NCBI RefSeq assembly: GCF_032854445.1
Contig: NW_027017966.1
Location: 1 to 64,000 of the forward strand
Source of the DNA: Liolophura sinensis
Lineage: Eukaryota > Mollusca > Polyplacophora > Chitonida > Chitonidae
Direction of reading: 5' to 3'
DNA length: 64,000 nucleotides
Below are positions 54,401 through 64,000 of the stretch, piece after piece. Numbering within the stretch: position 1 is the stretch's first letter; each line of letters starts with the position of its first letter. The position numbers and the translations under genes are program-made. Below the pieces are notes generated by a model. That model did no database searches and had not been told where the DNA came from. It worked only from the letters and a program-made list of their open reading frames with translations.

Positions 54401-54784
54401 ACACTGACCCACATCAATAAGGTGCCAAAGGATGCGCAATTGGGCCAGGCATCTCCAGCTGTTGAAAAATTGCAAATTTCCTTGGTTTCCATGGAGTAAG
54501 AGCCGTTGCTGGGCACGTGATCTTGACATCATTGATTATTCATTTGTGGCTACAGCCAAAAGTATTGGTCGGAGAGCAACGCGGTTTGCACCATTCGATT
54601 TCTCGTCACAAAATACGTCGGATTAGCCTCTTACCAGCAGCATTGGAACAGTTTTTCCACTTTTGGATTTTTGCCTGGTCATTTTGCTAATTGAAATCGG
54701 CTACATTAACTATGTACAATCGCGACTGGTCATTACTATATTCAACATTTCATTATAAGTTCTGTGCCCTTCCGTAGCCCAGAC
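51485..54784. repeat. Zone C block 4: 6 monomers with an internal dimer duplication
   Basis: Monomers start at 51485, 52035, 52585, 53135, 53685 and 54235. The first has CGCTATAAAAAG (51631) but GACAAACTC. The third and fifth share two rare changes, TATATGAAAAAAAC (52696, 53796) and GACATAATTG (52874, 53974). The fourth and sixth are alike, with TATGTAAA and AACAAAAGG. The third plus fourth units have therefore been duplicated as an 1100-bp dimer. Confidence 0.9.
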
Positions 54785-56984
54785 GACGTCAAATCTTTGG
54801 GCCAAGCCCATTTAACTCACCCAGCAAATGTCTTACTTCTAAGTCGAAGACAAACTCAATGTCTTTATCTACATGTAGAAAAACCACACCATTTGTATGT
54901 AAAAAAAACACAAGGTACTTGATACAATCCGCTATAAAAAGTACAATTGAACACTGACCCACATCAATAAGGTGCCAAAGGATGCGCAATTGGGCCAGGC
55001 ATCTCCAGCTGTTGAAAAATTGCAAATTTCCTTGGTTTCCATGGAGTAAGAGCCGTTGCTGGGCACGTGATCTTGACATCATTGATTATTCATTTGTGGC
55101 TACAGCCAAAAGTATTGGTCGGAGAGCAACGCGGTTTGCACCATTCGATTTCTCGTCACAAAATACGTCGGATTAGCCTCTTACCAGCAGCATTGGAACA
55201 GTTTTTCTACTTTTGGATTTTTGCCTTGTCTTTTTGCGAATTGAAATCGGCTACATTAACTATGTACAATCGCGACTGGTCATTACTATATTCAACTTTT
55301 CATTATAAGTTATGTGCCCTTCGGTAGCCCAGACGACGTCAAATCTTTGGGCCAAGCCCATTTAACTCACCCAGCAAATGTCTTACTTCTAAGTCGAAGA
55401 CAAACTCAATGTCTTTATCTACATGTAGAAAAACCACACCATTTGTATATAAAAAAAACAAAAGGTACTTGATACAATCCGCTGTAAAAAGTACAATTGA
55501 ACACTGACCCACATCAATAAGGTGCCAAAGGATGCGCAATTGGGCCAGGCATCTCCAGCTGTTGAAAAATTGCAAATTTCCTTGGTTTCCATGGAGTAAG
55601 AGCCGTTGCTGGGCACGTGATCTTGACATCATTGATTATTCATTTGTGGCTACAGCCAAAAGTATTGGTCGGAGAGCAACGCGGTTTGCACCATTCGATT
55701 TCTCGTCACAAAATACGTCGGATTAGCCTCTTACCAGCAGCATTGGAACAGTTTTTCCACTTTTGGATTTTTGCCTGGTCATTTTGCTAATTGAAATCGG
55801 CTACATTAACTATGTACAATCGCGACTGGTCATTACTATATTCAACATTTCATTATAAGTTCTGTGCCCTTCCGTAGCCCAGACGACGTCAAATCTTTGG
55901 GCCAAGCCCATTTAACTCACCCAGCAAATGTCTTACTTCTAAGTCGAAGACAAACTCAATGTCTTTATCTACATGTAGAAAAACCACACCATTTGTATAT
56001 GAAAAAAACACAAGGTACTTGATACAACCCGCTGTAAAAAGTACAATTGAACACTGACCCACATCAATAAGGTGCCAAAGGATGCGCAATTGGGCCAGGC
56101 ATCTCCAGCTGTTGAAAAATTGCAAATTTCCTTGGTTTCCATGGAGTAAGAGCCGTTGCTGGGCACGTGATCTTGACATAATTGATTATTCATTTGTGGC
56201 TACAGCCAAAAGTATTGGTCGGAGAGCAACGCGGTTTGCACCATTCGATTTCTCGTCACAAAATACGTCGGATTAGCCTCTTACCAGCAGCATTGGAACA
56301 GTTTTTCCACTTTTGGATTTTTGCCTGTTCTTTTTGCTAATTGAAATCGGCTGCATTAACTATGTACAATCGCGACTGGTCATTACTATATTCAACTTTT
56401 CATTATAAGTTATGTGCCCTTCGGTAGCCCAGACGACGTCAAATCTTTGGGCCAAGCCCATTTAACTCACCCAACAAATGTCTTACTTCTAAGTCGAAGA
56501 CAAACTCAATGTCTTTATCTACATGTAGAAAAACCACACCATTTGTATGTAAAAAAAACAAAAGGTACTTGATACAATCCGCTGTAAAAAGTACAATTGA
56601 ACACTGACCCACATCAATAAGGTGCCAAAGGATGCGCAATTGGGCCAGGCATCTCCAGCTGTTGAAAAATTGCAAATTTCCTTGGTTTCCATGGAGTAAG
56701 AGCCGTTGCTGGGCACGTGATCTTGACATCATTGATTATTCATTTGTGGCTACAGCCAAAAGTATTGGTCGGAGAGCAACGCGGTTTGCACCATTCGATT
56801 TCTCGTCACAAAATACGTCGGATTAGCCTCTTACCAGCAGCATTGGAACAGTTTTTCCACTTTTGGATTTTTGCCTGGTCATTTTGCTAATTGAAATCGG
56901 CTACATTAACTATGTACAATCGCGACTGGTCATTACTATATTCAACATTTCATTATAAGTTCTGTGCCCTTCGGTAGCCCAGAC
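54785..56984. repeat. Zone C block 5: 4 monomers, the unduplicated form of block 4
   Basis: Monomers start at 54785, 55335, 55885 and 56435. They repeat the first four units of block 4, including CGCTATAAAAAG (54931) and the paired rare changes TATATGAAAAAAAC (55996) and GACATAATTG (56174). The block shows the 4-monomer state from which the extra dimer of block 4 could arise, or to which it could have been reduced. Confidence 0.85.
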
Positions 56985-59734
56985 GACGTCAAATCTTTGG
57001 GCCAAGCCCATTTAACTCACCCAGCAAATGTCTTACTTCTAAGTCGAAGACAAACTCAATGTCTTTATCTACATGTAGAAAAACCACACCATTTGTATGT
57101 AAAAAAAACACAAGGTACTTGATACAACCCGCTGTAAAAAGTACAATTGAACACTGACCCACATCAATAAGGTGCCAAAGGATGCGCAATTGGGCCAGGC
57201 ATCTCCAGCTGTTGAAAAATTGCAAATTTCCTTGATTTCCATGGAGTAAGAGCCGTTGCTGGGCACGTGATCTTGACATCATTGATTATTCATTTGTGGC
57301 TACAGCCAAAAGTATTGGTCGGAGAGCAACGCGGTTTGCACCATTCGATTTCTCGTCACAAAATACGTCGGATTAGCCTCTTACCAGCAGCATTGGAACA
57401 GTTTTTCCACTTTTGGATTTTTGCCTGGTCATTTTGCTAATTGAAATCGGCTACATTAACTATGTACAATCGCGACTGGTCATTACTATATTCAACATTT
57501 CATTATAAGTTATGTGCCCTTCGGTAGCCCAGACGACGTCAAATCTTTGGGCCAAGCCCATTTAACTCACCCAGCAAATGCCTTACTTCTATGTCGAAGA
57601 CAAACTCAATGTCTTTATCTACATGTAGAAAAACCACACCATTTGTATATAAAAAAAACACAAGGTACTTGATACAACCCGCTGTAAAAAGTACAATTAA
57701 ACACTGACCCACATCAATAAGGTGCCAAAGGATGCGCAATTGGGCCAGGCATCTCCAGCTGTTGAAAAATTGCAAATTTCCTTGGTTTCCATGGAGTAAG
57801 AGCCGTTGCTGGGCACGTGATCTTGACATCATTGATTATTCATTTGTGGCTACAGCCAAAAGTATTGGTCGGAGAGCAACGCGGTTTGCACCATTCGATT
57901 TCTCGTCACAAAATACGTCGGATTAGCCTCTTACCAGCAGCATTGGAACAGTTTTTCCACTTTTGGATTTTTGCCTGGTCATTTTGCTAATTGAAATCGG
58001 CTACATTAACTATGTACAATCGCGACTGGTCATTACTATATTCAACTTTTCATTATAAGTTATGTGCCCTTCGGTAGCCCAGACGACGTCAAATCTTTGG
58101 GCCAAGCCCATTTAACTCACCCAGCAAATGTCTTACTTCTAAGTCGAAGACAAACTCAATGTCTTTATCTACATGTAGAAAAACCACACCATTTGTATAT
58201 AAAAAAAACACAAGGTACTTGATACAACCCGCTGTAAAAAGTACAATTAAACACTGACCCACATCAATAAGGTGCCAAAGGATGCGCAATTGGGCCAGGC
58301 ATCTCCAGCTGTTGAAAAATTGCAAATTTCCTTGGTTTCCATGGAGTAAGAGCCGTTGCTGGGCACGTGATCTTGACATCATTGATTATTCATTTGTGGC
58401 TACAGCCAAAAGTATTGGTCGGAGAGCAACGCGGTTTGCACCATTCGATTTCTCGTCACAAAATACGTCGGATTAGCCTCTTACCAGCAGCATTGGAACA
58501 GTTTTTCCACTTTTGGATTTTTGCCTGGTCATTTTGCTAATTGAAATCGGCTACATTAACTATGTACAATCGCGACTGGTCATTACTATATTCAACATTT
58601 CATTATAAGTTCTGTGCCCTTCGGTAGCCCAGACGACGTCAAATCTTTGGGCCAAGCCCATTTAACTCACCCAGCAAATGTCTTACTTCTAAGTCGAAGA
58701 CAAACTCAATGTCTTTATCTACATGTAGAAAAACCACACCATTTGTATATAAAAAAAACACAAGGTACTTGATACAACCCGCTGTAAAAAGTACAATTGA
58801 ACACTGACCCACATCAATAAGGTGCCAAAGGATGCGCAATTGGGCCAGGCATCTCCAGCTGTTGAAAAATTGCAAATTTCCTTGGTTTCCATGGAGTAAG
58901 AGCCGTTGCTGGGCACGTGATCTTGACATCATTGATTATTCATTTGTGGCTACAGCCAAAAGTATTGGTCGGAGAGCAACGCGGTTTGCACCATTCGATT
59001 TCTCGTCACAAAATACGTCGGATTAGCCTCTTACCAGCAGCATTGGAACAGTTTTTCCACTTTTGGATTTTTGCCTGGTCATTTTGCTAATTGAAATCGG
59101 CTGCATTAACTATGTACAATCGCGACTGGTCATTACTATATTCAACATTTCATTATAAGTTATGTGCCCTTCGGTAGCCCAGACGACGTCAAATCTTTGG
59201 GCCAAGCCCATTTAACTCACCCAGCAAATGTCTTACTTCTAAGTCGAAGACAAACTCAATGTCTTTATCTACATGTAGAAAAACCACACCATTTGTATAT
59301 AAAAAAAACACAAGGTACTTGATACAACCCGCTGTAAAAAGTACAATTAAACACTGACCCACATCAATAAGGTGCCAAAGGATGCGCAATTGGGCCAGGC
59401 ATCTCCAGCTGTTGAAAAATTGCAAATTTCCTTGGTTTCCATGGAGTAAGAGCCGTTGCTGGGCACGTGATCTTGACATCATTGATTATTCATTTGTGGC
59501 TACAGCCAAAAGTATTGGTCGGAGAGCAACGCGGTTTGCACCATTCGATTTCTCGTCACAAAATACGTCGGATTAGCCTCTTACCAGCAGCATTGGAACA
59601 GTTTTTCCACTTTTGGATTTTTGCCTGTTCTTTTTGCTAATTGAAATCGGCTGCATTAACTATGTACAATCGCGACTGGTCATTACTATATTCAACTTTT
59701 CATTATAAGTTATGTGCCCTTCGGTAGCCCAGAC
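56985..59734. repeat. Near-uniform run of 5 monomers
   Basis: Units at 56985, 57535, 58085, 58635 and 59185 all carry CCCAGCAAATG, AACACAAGG and CAACCCGC, and share TTCCAC and GTCATTTTG except at the far end. The three at 57535, 58085 and 59185 also share CAATTAAACACTG. Private changes are few: TTGATTTCC (57234), GCCTTACTTCTATGTCG (57580) and TTCTGTGCCC in one unit (58610). No HOR order is visible, which suggests recent single-monomer amplification. Confidence 0.75.
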
Positions 59735-60284
59735 GACGTCAAATCTTTGGGCCAAGCCCATTTAACTCACCCAACAAATGTCTTACTTCTAAGTCGAAGA
59801 CAAACTCAATGTCTTTATCTACATGTAGAAAAACCACACCATTTGTATGTAAAAAAAACAAAAGGTACTTGATACAATCCGCTGTAAAAAGTACAATTGA
59901 ACACTGACCCACATCAATAAGGTGCCAAAGGATGCGCAATTGGGCCAGGCATCTCCAGCTGTTGAAAAATTGCAAATTTCCTTGGTTTCCATGGAGTAAG
60001 AGCCGTTGCTGGGCACGTGATCTTGACATCATTGATTATTCATTTGTGGCTACAGCCAAAAGTATTGGTCGGAGAGCAACGCGGTTTGCACCATTCGATT
60101 TCTCGTCACAAAATACGTCGGATTAGCCTCTTACCAGCAGCATTGGAACAGTTTTTCCACTTTTGGATTTTTGCCTGTTCTTTTTGCTAATTGAAATCGG
60201 CTGCATTAACTATGTACAATCGCGACTGGTCATTACTATATTCAACTTTTCATTATAAGTTATGTGCCCTTCGGTAGCCCAGAC
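59735..60284. repeat. Single zone C monomer of the TATGTAAA type
   Basis: This unit has CCCAACAAATG, TATGTAAAAAAAAC, AACAAAAGG and CAATCCGC, and ends with TTGCCTGTTC and GGCTGCATT. It resembles the fourth and sixth units of block 4. The next monomer is of the same kind but lies in an indel-rich patch. Confidence 0.75.
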
Positions 60285-61384
60285 GACGTCAAATCTTTGG
60301 GCCAAGCCCATTTAACTCACCCAACAAATGTGTTACTTCTAAGTCGAAGACAAACTCAATGTCTTTATCTACATGTAGAAAAACCACACCATTTGTATGT
60401 AAAAAAAAACAAAAGGTACTTGATACAATCCGCTGTAAAAAGTACAATTGAACACTGACCCACATCAATAAGGTGCCAAAGGATGCGCAATTGGGCCAGG
60501 CATCTCCAGCTGTTGAAAAATTGCAAATTTCCTTGGTTTCCATGGAGTAAGAGCCGTTGCTGGGCACGTGATCTTGACATCATTGATTATTCATTTGTGG
60601 CTACAGCCAAAAGTATTGGTCGGAGAGCAACGCGGTTTGCACCATTCGATTTCTCGTCACAAAATACGTCGGATTAGCCTCTTACCAGCAGCATTGGAAC
60701 AGTTTTTCTACGTTTGGATTTTTGCCTTGTCATTTTGCGAATTGAAATCGGCTACATTAACTATGTACAATCGCGACTGGTCATTACTATATTCAACTTT
60801 TCATTATAAGTTATGTGCCCTTCGGTAGCCCAGACGACGTCAAATCTTTGGGCCAAGCCCATTTAACTCACCCAGCAAATGTCTTACTTCTAAGTCGAAG
60901 ACAAACTCAATGTCTTTATCTACATGTAGAAAAACCACACCATTTTGTATATAAAAAAAACAAAAGGTACTTGATACAATCCGCTGTAAAAAGTACAATT
61001 GAACACTGACCCACATCAATAAGGTGCCAAAGGATGCGCAATTGGGCCAGGCATCTCCAGCTGTTGAAAAATTGCAAATTTCCTTGGTTTCCATGGAGTA
61101 AGAGCGTTGCTGGGCACGTGATCTTGACATCATTGATTATTCATTTGTGGCTACAGCCAAAGTATTGGTCGGAGAGCAACCGCGGTTTGCACCATTCGAT
61201 TTCTCGTCACAAAATACGTCGGATTAGCCTCTTACCAGCAGCATTGGAACAGTTTTTCCACTTTTGGATTTTTGCCTGGTCATTTTGCTAATTGAAATCG
61301 GCTACATTAACTATGTACAATCGCGACTGGTCATTACTATATTCAACATTTCATTATAAGTTCTGTGCCCTTCGGTAGCCAGAC
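60285..61384. repeat. Two monomers in the third indel-rich patch
   Basis: The patch has an extra A in the A-run (60401-60409), an extra T in CCATTTTGTA (60941), AGAGCGTTGC lacking a C (61102), CCAAAGTATT lacking an A (61158), an extra C in CAACCGCGG (61178) and TAGCCAGACG lacking a C (61377). Substitutions in the patch include GTGTTACTTC (60329) and CTACGTTTGG (60709). Regular monomers lie on both sides. Confidence 0.8.
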
Positions 61385-63584
61385 GACGTCAAATCTTTGG
61401 GCCAAGCCCATTTAACTCACCCAGCAAATGTCTTACTTCTAAGTCGAAGACAAACTCAATGTCTTTATCTACATGTAGAAAAACCACACCATTTGTATAT
61501 AAAAAAAACACAAGGTACTTGATACAACCCGCTGTAAAAAGTACAATTGAACACTGACCCACATCAATAAGGTGCCAAAGGATGCGCAATTGGGCCAGGC
61601 ATCTCCAGCTGTTGAAAAATTGCAAATTTCCTTGGTTTCCATGGAGTAAGAGCCGTTGCTGGGCACGTGATCTTGACATCATTGATTATTCATTTGTGGC
61701 TACAGCCAAAAGTATTGGTCGGAGAGCAACGCGGTTTGCACCATTCGATTTCTCGTCACAAAATACGTCGGATTAGCCTCTTACCAGCAGCATTGGAACA
61801 GTTTTTCCACTTTTGGATTTTTGCCTGTTCTTTTTGCTAATTGAAATCGGCTGCATTAACTATGTACAATCGCGACTGGTCATTACTATATTCAACTTTT
61901 CATTATAAGTTATGTGCCCTTCGGTAGCCCAGACGACGTCAAATCTTTGGGCCAAGCCCATTTAACTCACCCAACAAATGTCTTACTTCTAAGTCGAAGA
62001 CAAACTCAATGTCTTTATCTACATGTAGAAAAACCACACCATTTGTATGTAAAAAAAACACAAGGCACTTGATACAACCCGCTGTAAAAAGTACAATTGA
62101 ACACTGACCCACATCAATAAGGTGCCAAAGGATGCGCAATTGGGCCAGGCATCTCCAGCTGTTGAAAAATTGCAAATTTCCTTGGTTTCCATGGAGTAAG
62201 AGCCGTTGCTGGGCACGTGATCTTGACATCATTGATTATTCATTTGTGGCTACAGCCAAAAGTATTGGTCGGAGAGCAACGCGGTTTGCACCATTCGATT
62301 TCTCGTCACAAAATACGTCGGATTAGCCTCTTACCAGCAGCATTGGAACAGTTTTTCCACTTTTGGATTTTTGCCTGTTCTTTTTGCTAATTGAAATCGG
62401 CTACATTAACTATGTACAATCGCGACTGGTCATTACTATATTCAACTTTTCATTATAAGTTATGTGCCCTTCGGTAGCCCAGACGACGTCAAATCTTTGG
62501 GTCAAGCCCATTTAACTCACCCAACAAATGTCTTACTTCTAAGTCGAAGACAAACTCAATGTCTTTATCTACATGTAGAAAAACCACACCATTTGTATAT
62601 AAAAAAAACACAAGGTACTTGATACAATCCGCTGTAAAAAGTACAATTGAACACTGACCCACATCAATAAGGTGCCAAAGGATGCGCAATTGGGCCAGGC
62701 ATCTCCAGCTGTTGAAAAATTGCAAATTTCCTTGGTTTCCATGGAGTAAGAGCCGTTGCTGGGCACGTGATCTTGACATCATTGATTATTCATTTGTGGC
62801 TACAGCCAAAAGTATTGGTCGGAGAGCAACGCGGTTTGCACCATTCGATTTCTCGTCACAAAATACGTCGGATTAGCCTCTTACCAGCAGCATTGGAACA
62901 GTTTTTCCACTTTTGGATTTTTGCCTGGTCATTTTGCTAATTGAAATCGGCTACATTAACTATGTACAATCGCGACTGGTCATTACTATATTCAACATTT
63001 CATTATAAGTTCTGTGCCCTTCGGTAGCCTAGACGACGTCAAATCTTTGGGCCAAGCCCATTTAACTCACCCAACAAATGTCTTACTTCTAAGTCGAAGA
63101 CAAACTCAATGTCTTTATCTACATGTAGAAAAACCACACCATTTGTATGTAAAAAAAACACAAGGTACTTGACACAACCCGCTGTAAAAAGTACAATTGA
63201 ACACTGACCCACATCAATAAGGTGCCAAAGGATGCGCAATTGGGCCAGGCATCTCCAGCTGTTGAAAAATTGCAAATTTCCTTGGTTTCCATGGAGTAAG
63301 AGCCGTTGCTGGGCACGTGATCTTGACATCATTGATTATTCATTTGTGGCTACAGCCAAAAGTATTGGTCGGAGAGCAACGCGGTTTGCACCATTCGATT
63401 TCTCGTCACAAAATACGTCGGATTAGCCTCTTACCAGCAGCATTGGAACAGTTTTTCCACTTTTGGATTTTTGCCTGTTCTTTTTGCTAATTGAAATCGG
63501 CTGCATTAACTATGTACAATCGCGACTGGTCATTACTATATTCAACTTTTCATTATAAGTTATGTGCCCTTCGGTAGCCCAGAC
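61385..63584. repeat. Last four complete regular zone C monomers
   Basis: Units start at about 61385, 61935, 62485 and 63035. Marks include GGCACTTGATAC (62055), GGGTCAAGCCC (62499), TAGCCTAGACG (63026) and TTGACACAACCC (63169). The last mark links the fourth unit to the final monomer of zone C blocks 1 and 2. Lengths are back to 550 bp. Confidence 0.85.
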
Positions 63585-64000
63585 GACGTCAAATCTTTGG
63601 GCCAAGCCCATTTAACTCACCCAACAAATGTCTTACTTCTAAGTCGAAGACAAACTCAATGTCTTTATCTACATGTAGAAAAACCACACCATTTGTATGT
63701 AAAAAAAACACAAGGTACTTGATACAATCCGCTGTAAAAAGTACAATTGAACACTGACCCACATCAATAAGGTGCCAAAGGATGCGCAATTGGGCCAGGC
63801 ATCTCCAGCTGTTGAAAAATTGCAAATTTCCTTGGTTTCCATGGAGTAAGAGCCGTTGCTGGGCACGTGATCTTGACATCATTGATTATTCATTTGTGGC
63901 TACAGCCAAAAGTATTGGTCGGAGAGCAACGCGGTAGAAAAACATGTAGAAAAACCACACCATTTGTATGTAAAAAAAACACAAGGTACTTGATACAATC
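63585..64000. repeat. Truncated, rearranged monomer at the right edge
   Basis: The unit is normal through AGCAACGCGGT (63925-63935). Instead of TTGCACCATTCG it then reads AGAAAAACATGTAGAAAAACC and resumes as a normal monomer from the right half of the TCTACATGTAGA palindrome to base 64000. Relative to the previous copy (63385 to 63673) about 280 bp are missing, and part of ATGTAGAAAAAC is present twice in a row. Shared bases GT and AC at the two joins look like microhomology. Whether this marks the true array end, an internal deletion or an assembly fault cannot be told from 65 further bases. Confidence 0.85.

Larger units (their letters stand above)
1..63935. repeat. Tandem satellite array, ~550-bp monomer, 115 full copies
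   Basis: The same unit of about 550 bp recurs head-to-tail in one orientation across the window. The GACGTC site inside CAGACGACGTCAAATC falls at 316, 858, 1414, 1973, 2520 and so on to 63585, which gives 115 complete intervals averaging 550.2 bp. From about 7.5 kb onward nearly every interval is 549-551 bp, except in two short patches. Neighbouring monomers differ at only a few positions, so the array is well homogenised. I see no transposon, unique spacer, inverted copy or gene inside it. The layout is that of a eukaryotic satellite. Centromeric, pericentromeric or subtelomeric location is possible but cannot be decided from the sequence. I do not recognise the family. The strand shown is arbitrary. 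Confidence 0.97.

Noticed and set aside
1-64000. CRISPR array or other prokaryotic repeat-spacer system
   Set aside because: The repeats are contiguous 550-bp units without unique spacers, and no cas-like or other prokaryotic gene is present.
1-64000. rDNA intergenic spacer, histone cluster or other tandem gene array
   Set aside because: No rRNA, tRNA, 5S or histone sequence was recognised in the monomer, and 550 bp leaves no room beyond the described sequence.
1-64000. Tandem retrotransposon LTRs or a helitron/MITE-derived array
   Set aside because: I saw no primer-binding site, polypurine tract next to a terminal repeat, terminal inverted repeat or target-site duplication. An old transposon origin of the monomer remains possible but has no visible support.

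Overview
The whole window is one tandem satellite DNA array and contains no gene that I can support. A monomer of about 550 bp (40% G+C by hand count of the copy at 9666-10215) repeats head-to-tail in one orientation from the first base to about 63935. Using the GACGTC site as phase marker, there are 115 complete monomers between 316 and 63585, mean length 550.2 bp, plus partial copies at both ends. Long uninterrupted arrays of this kind, with higher-order repeat (HOR) structure, are typical of eukaryotic nuclear heterochromatin (centromeric, pericentromeric or subtelomeric). I do not recognise the monomer and cannot name the species. The array keeps about 18 CpG per monomer (roughly 0.8 of expectation), which argues weakly against a strongly CpG-depleted vertebrate-type genome.

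Layout. (1) 1 to about 7370: monomers with many one-base insertions and deletions, lengths 542-559 bp, worst in the first 2 kb. (2) About 7467-32770: zone A, a 12-monomer HOR of about 6.6 kb. It has one full copy (17916-24518), an 11-monomer copy (24519-30570) and an earlier rearranged copy with a 4-monomer internal duplication (13517-17915). (3) 32771 to about 43140: zone B, a shorter HOR of up to six monomers (3.3 kb) that looks derived from zone A and has two versions with 2-monomer deletions. (4) 43150-63935: zone C, a different variant set in 7-, 5-, 6- and 4-monomer blocks, dimer duplications and a stretch of near-uniform monomers. Zones B and C meet in an indel-rich patch with a 10-bp duplication. 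(5) At 63935 the monomer loses about 280 bp internally, and the window ends 65 bp later.

Nothing here works together as a gene system. The array records its own history: diagnostic single-base variants let several chimeric monomers be placed as products of unequal exchange, some with the breakpoint confined to about 45-70 bp. Short open frames recur in every monomer on both strands and in several frames. They follow from one sequence being repeated and are not annotated as genes. The three indel-rich patches look more like unpolished long-read assembly than biology.
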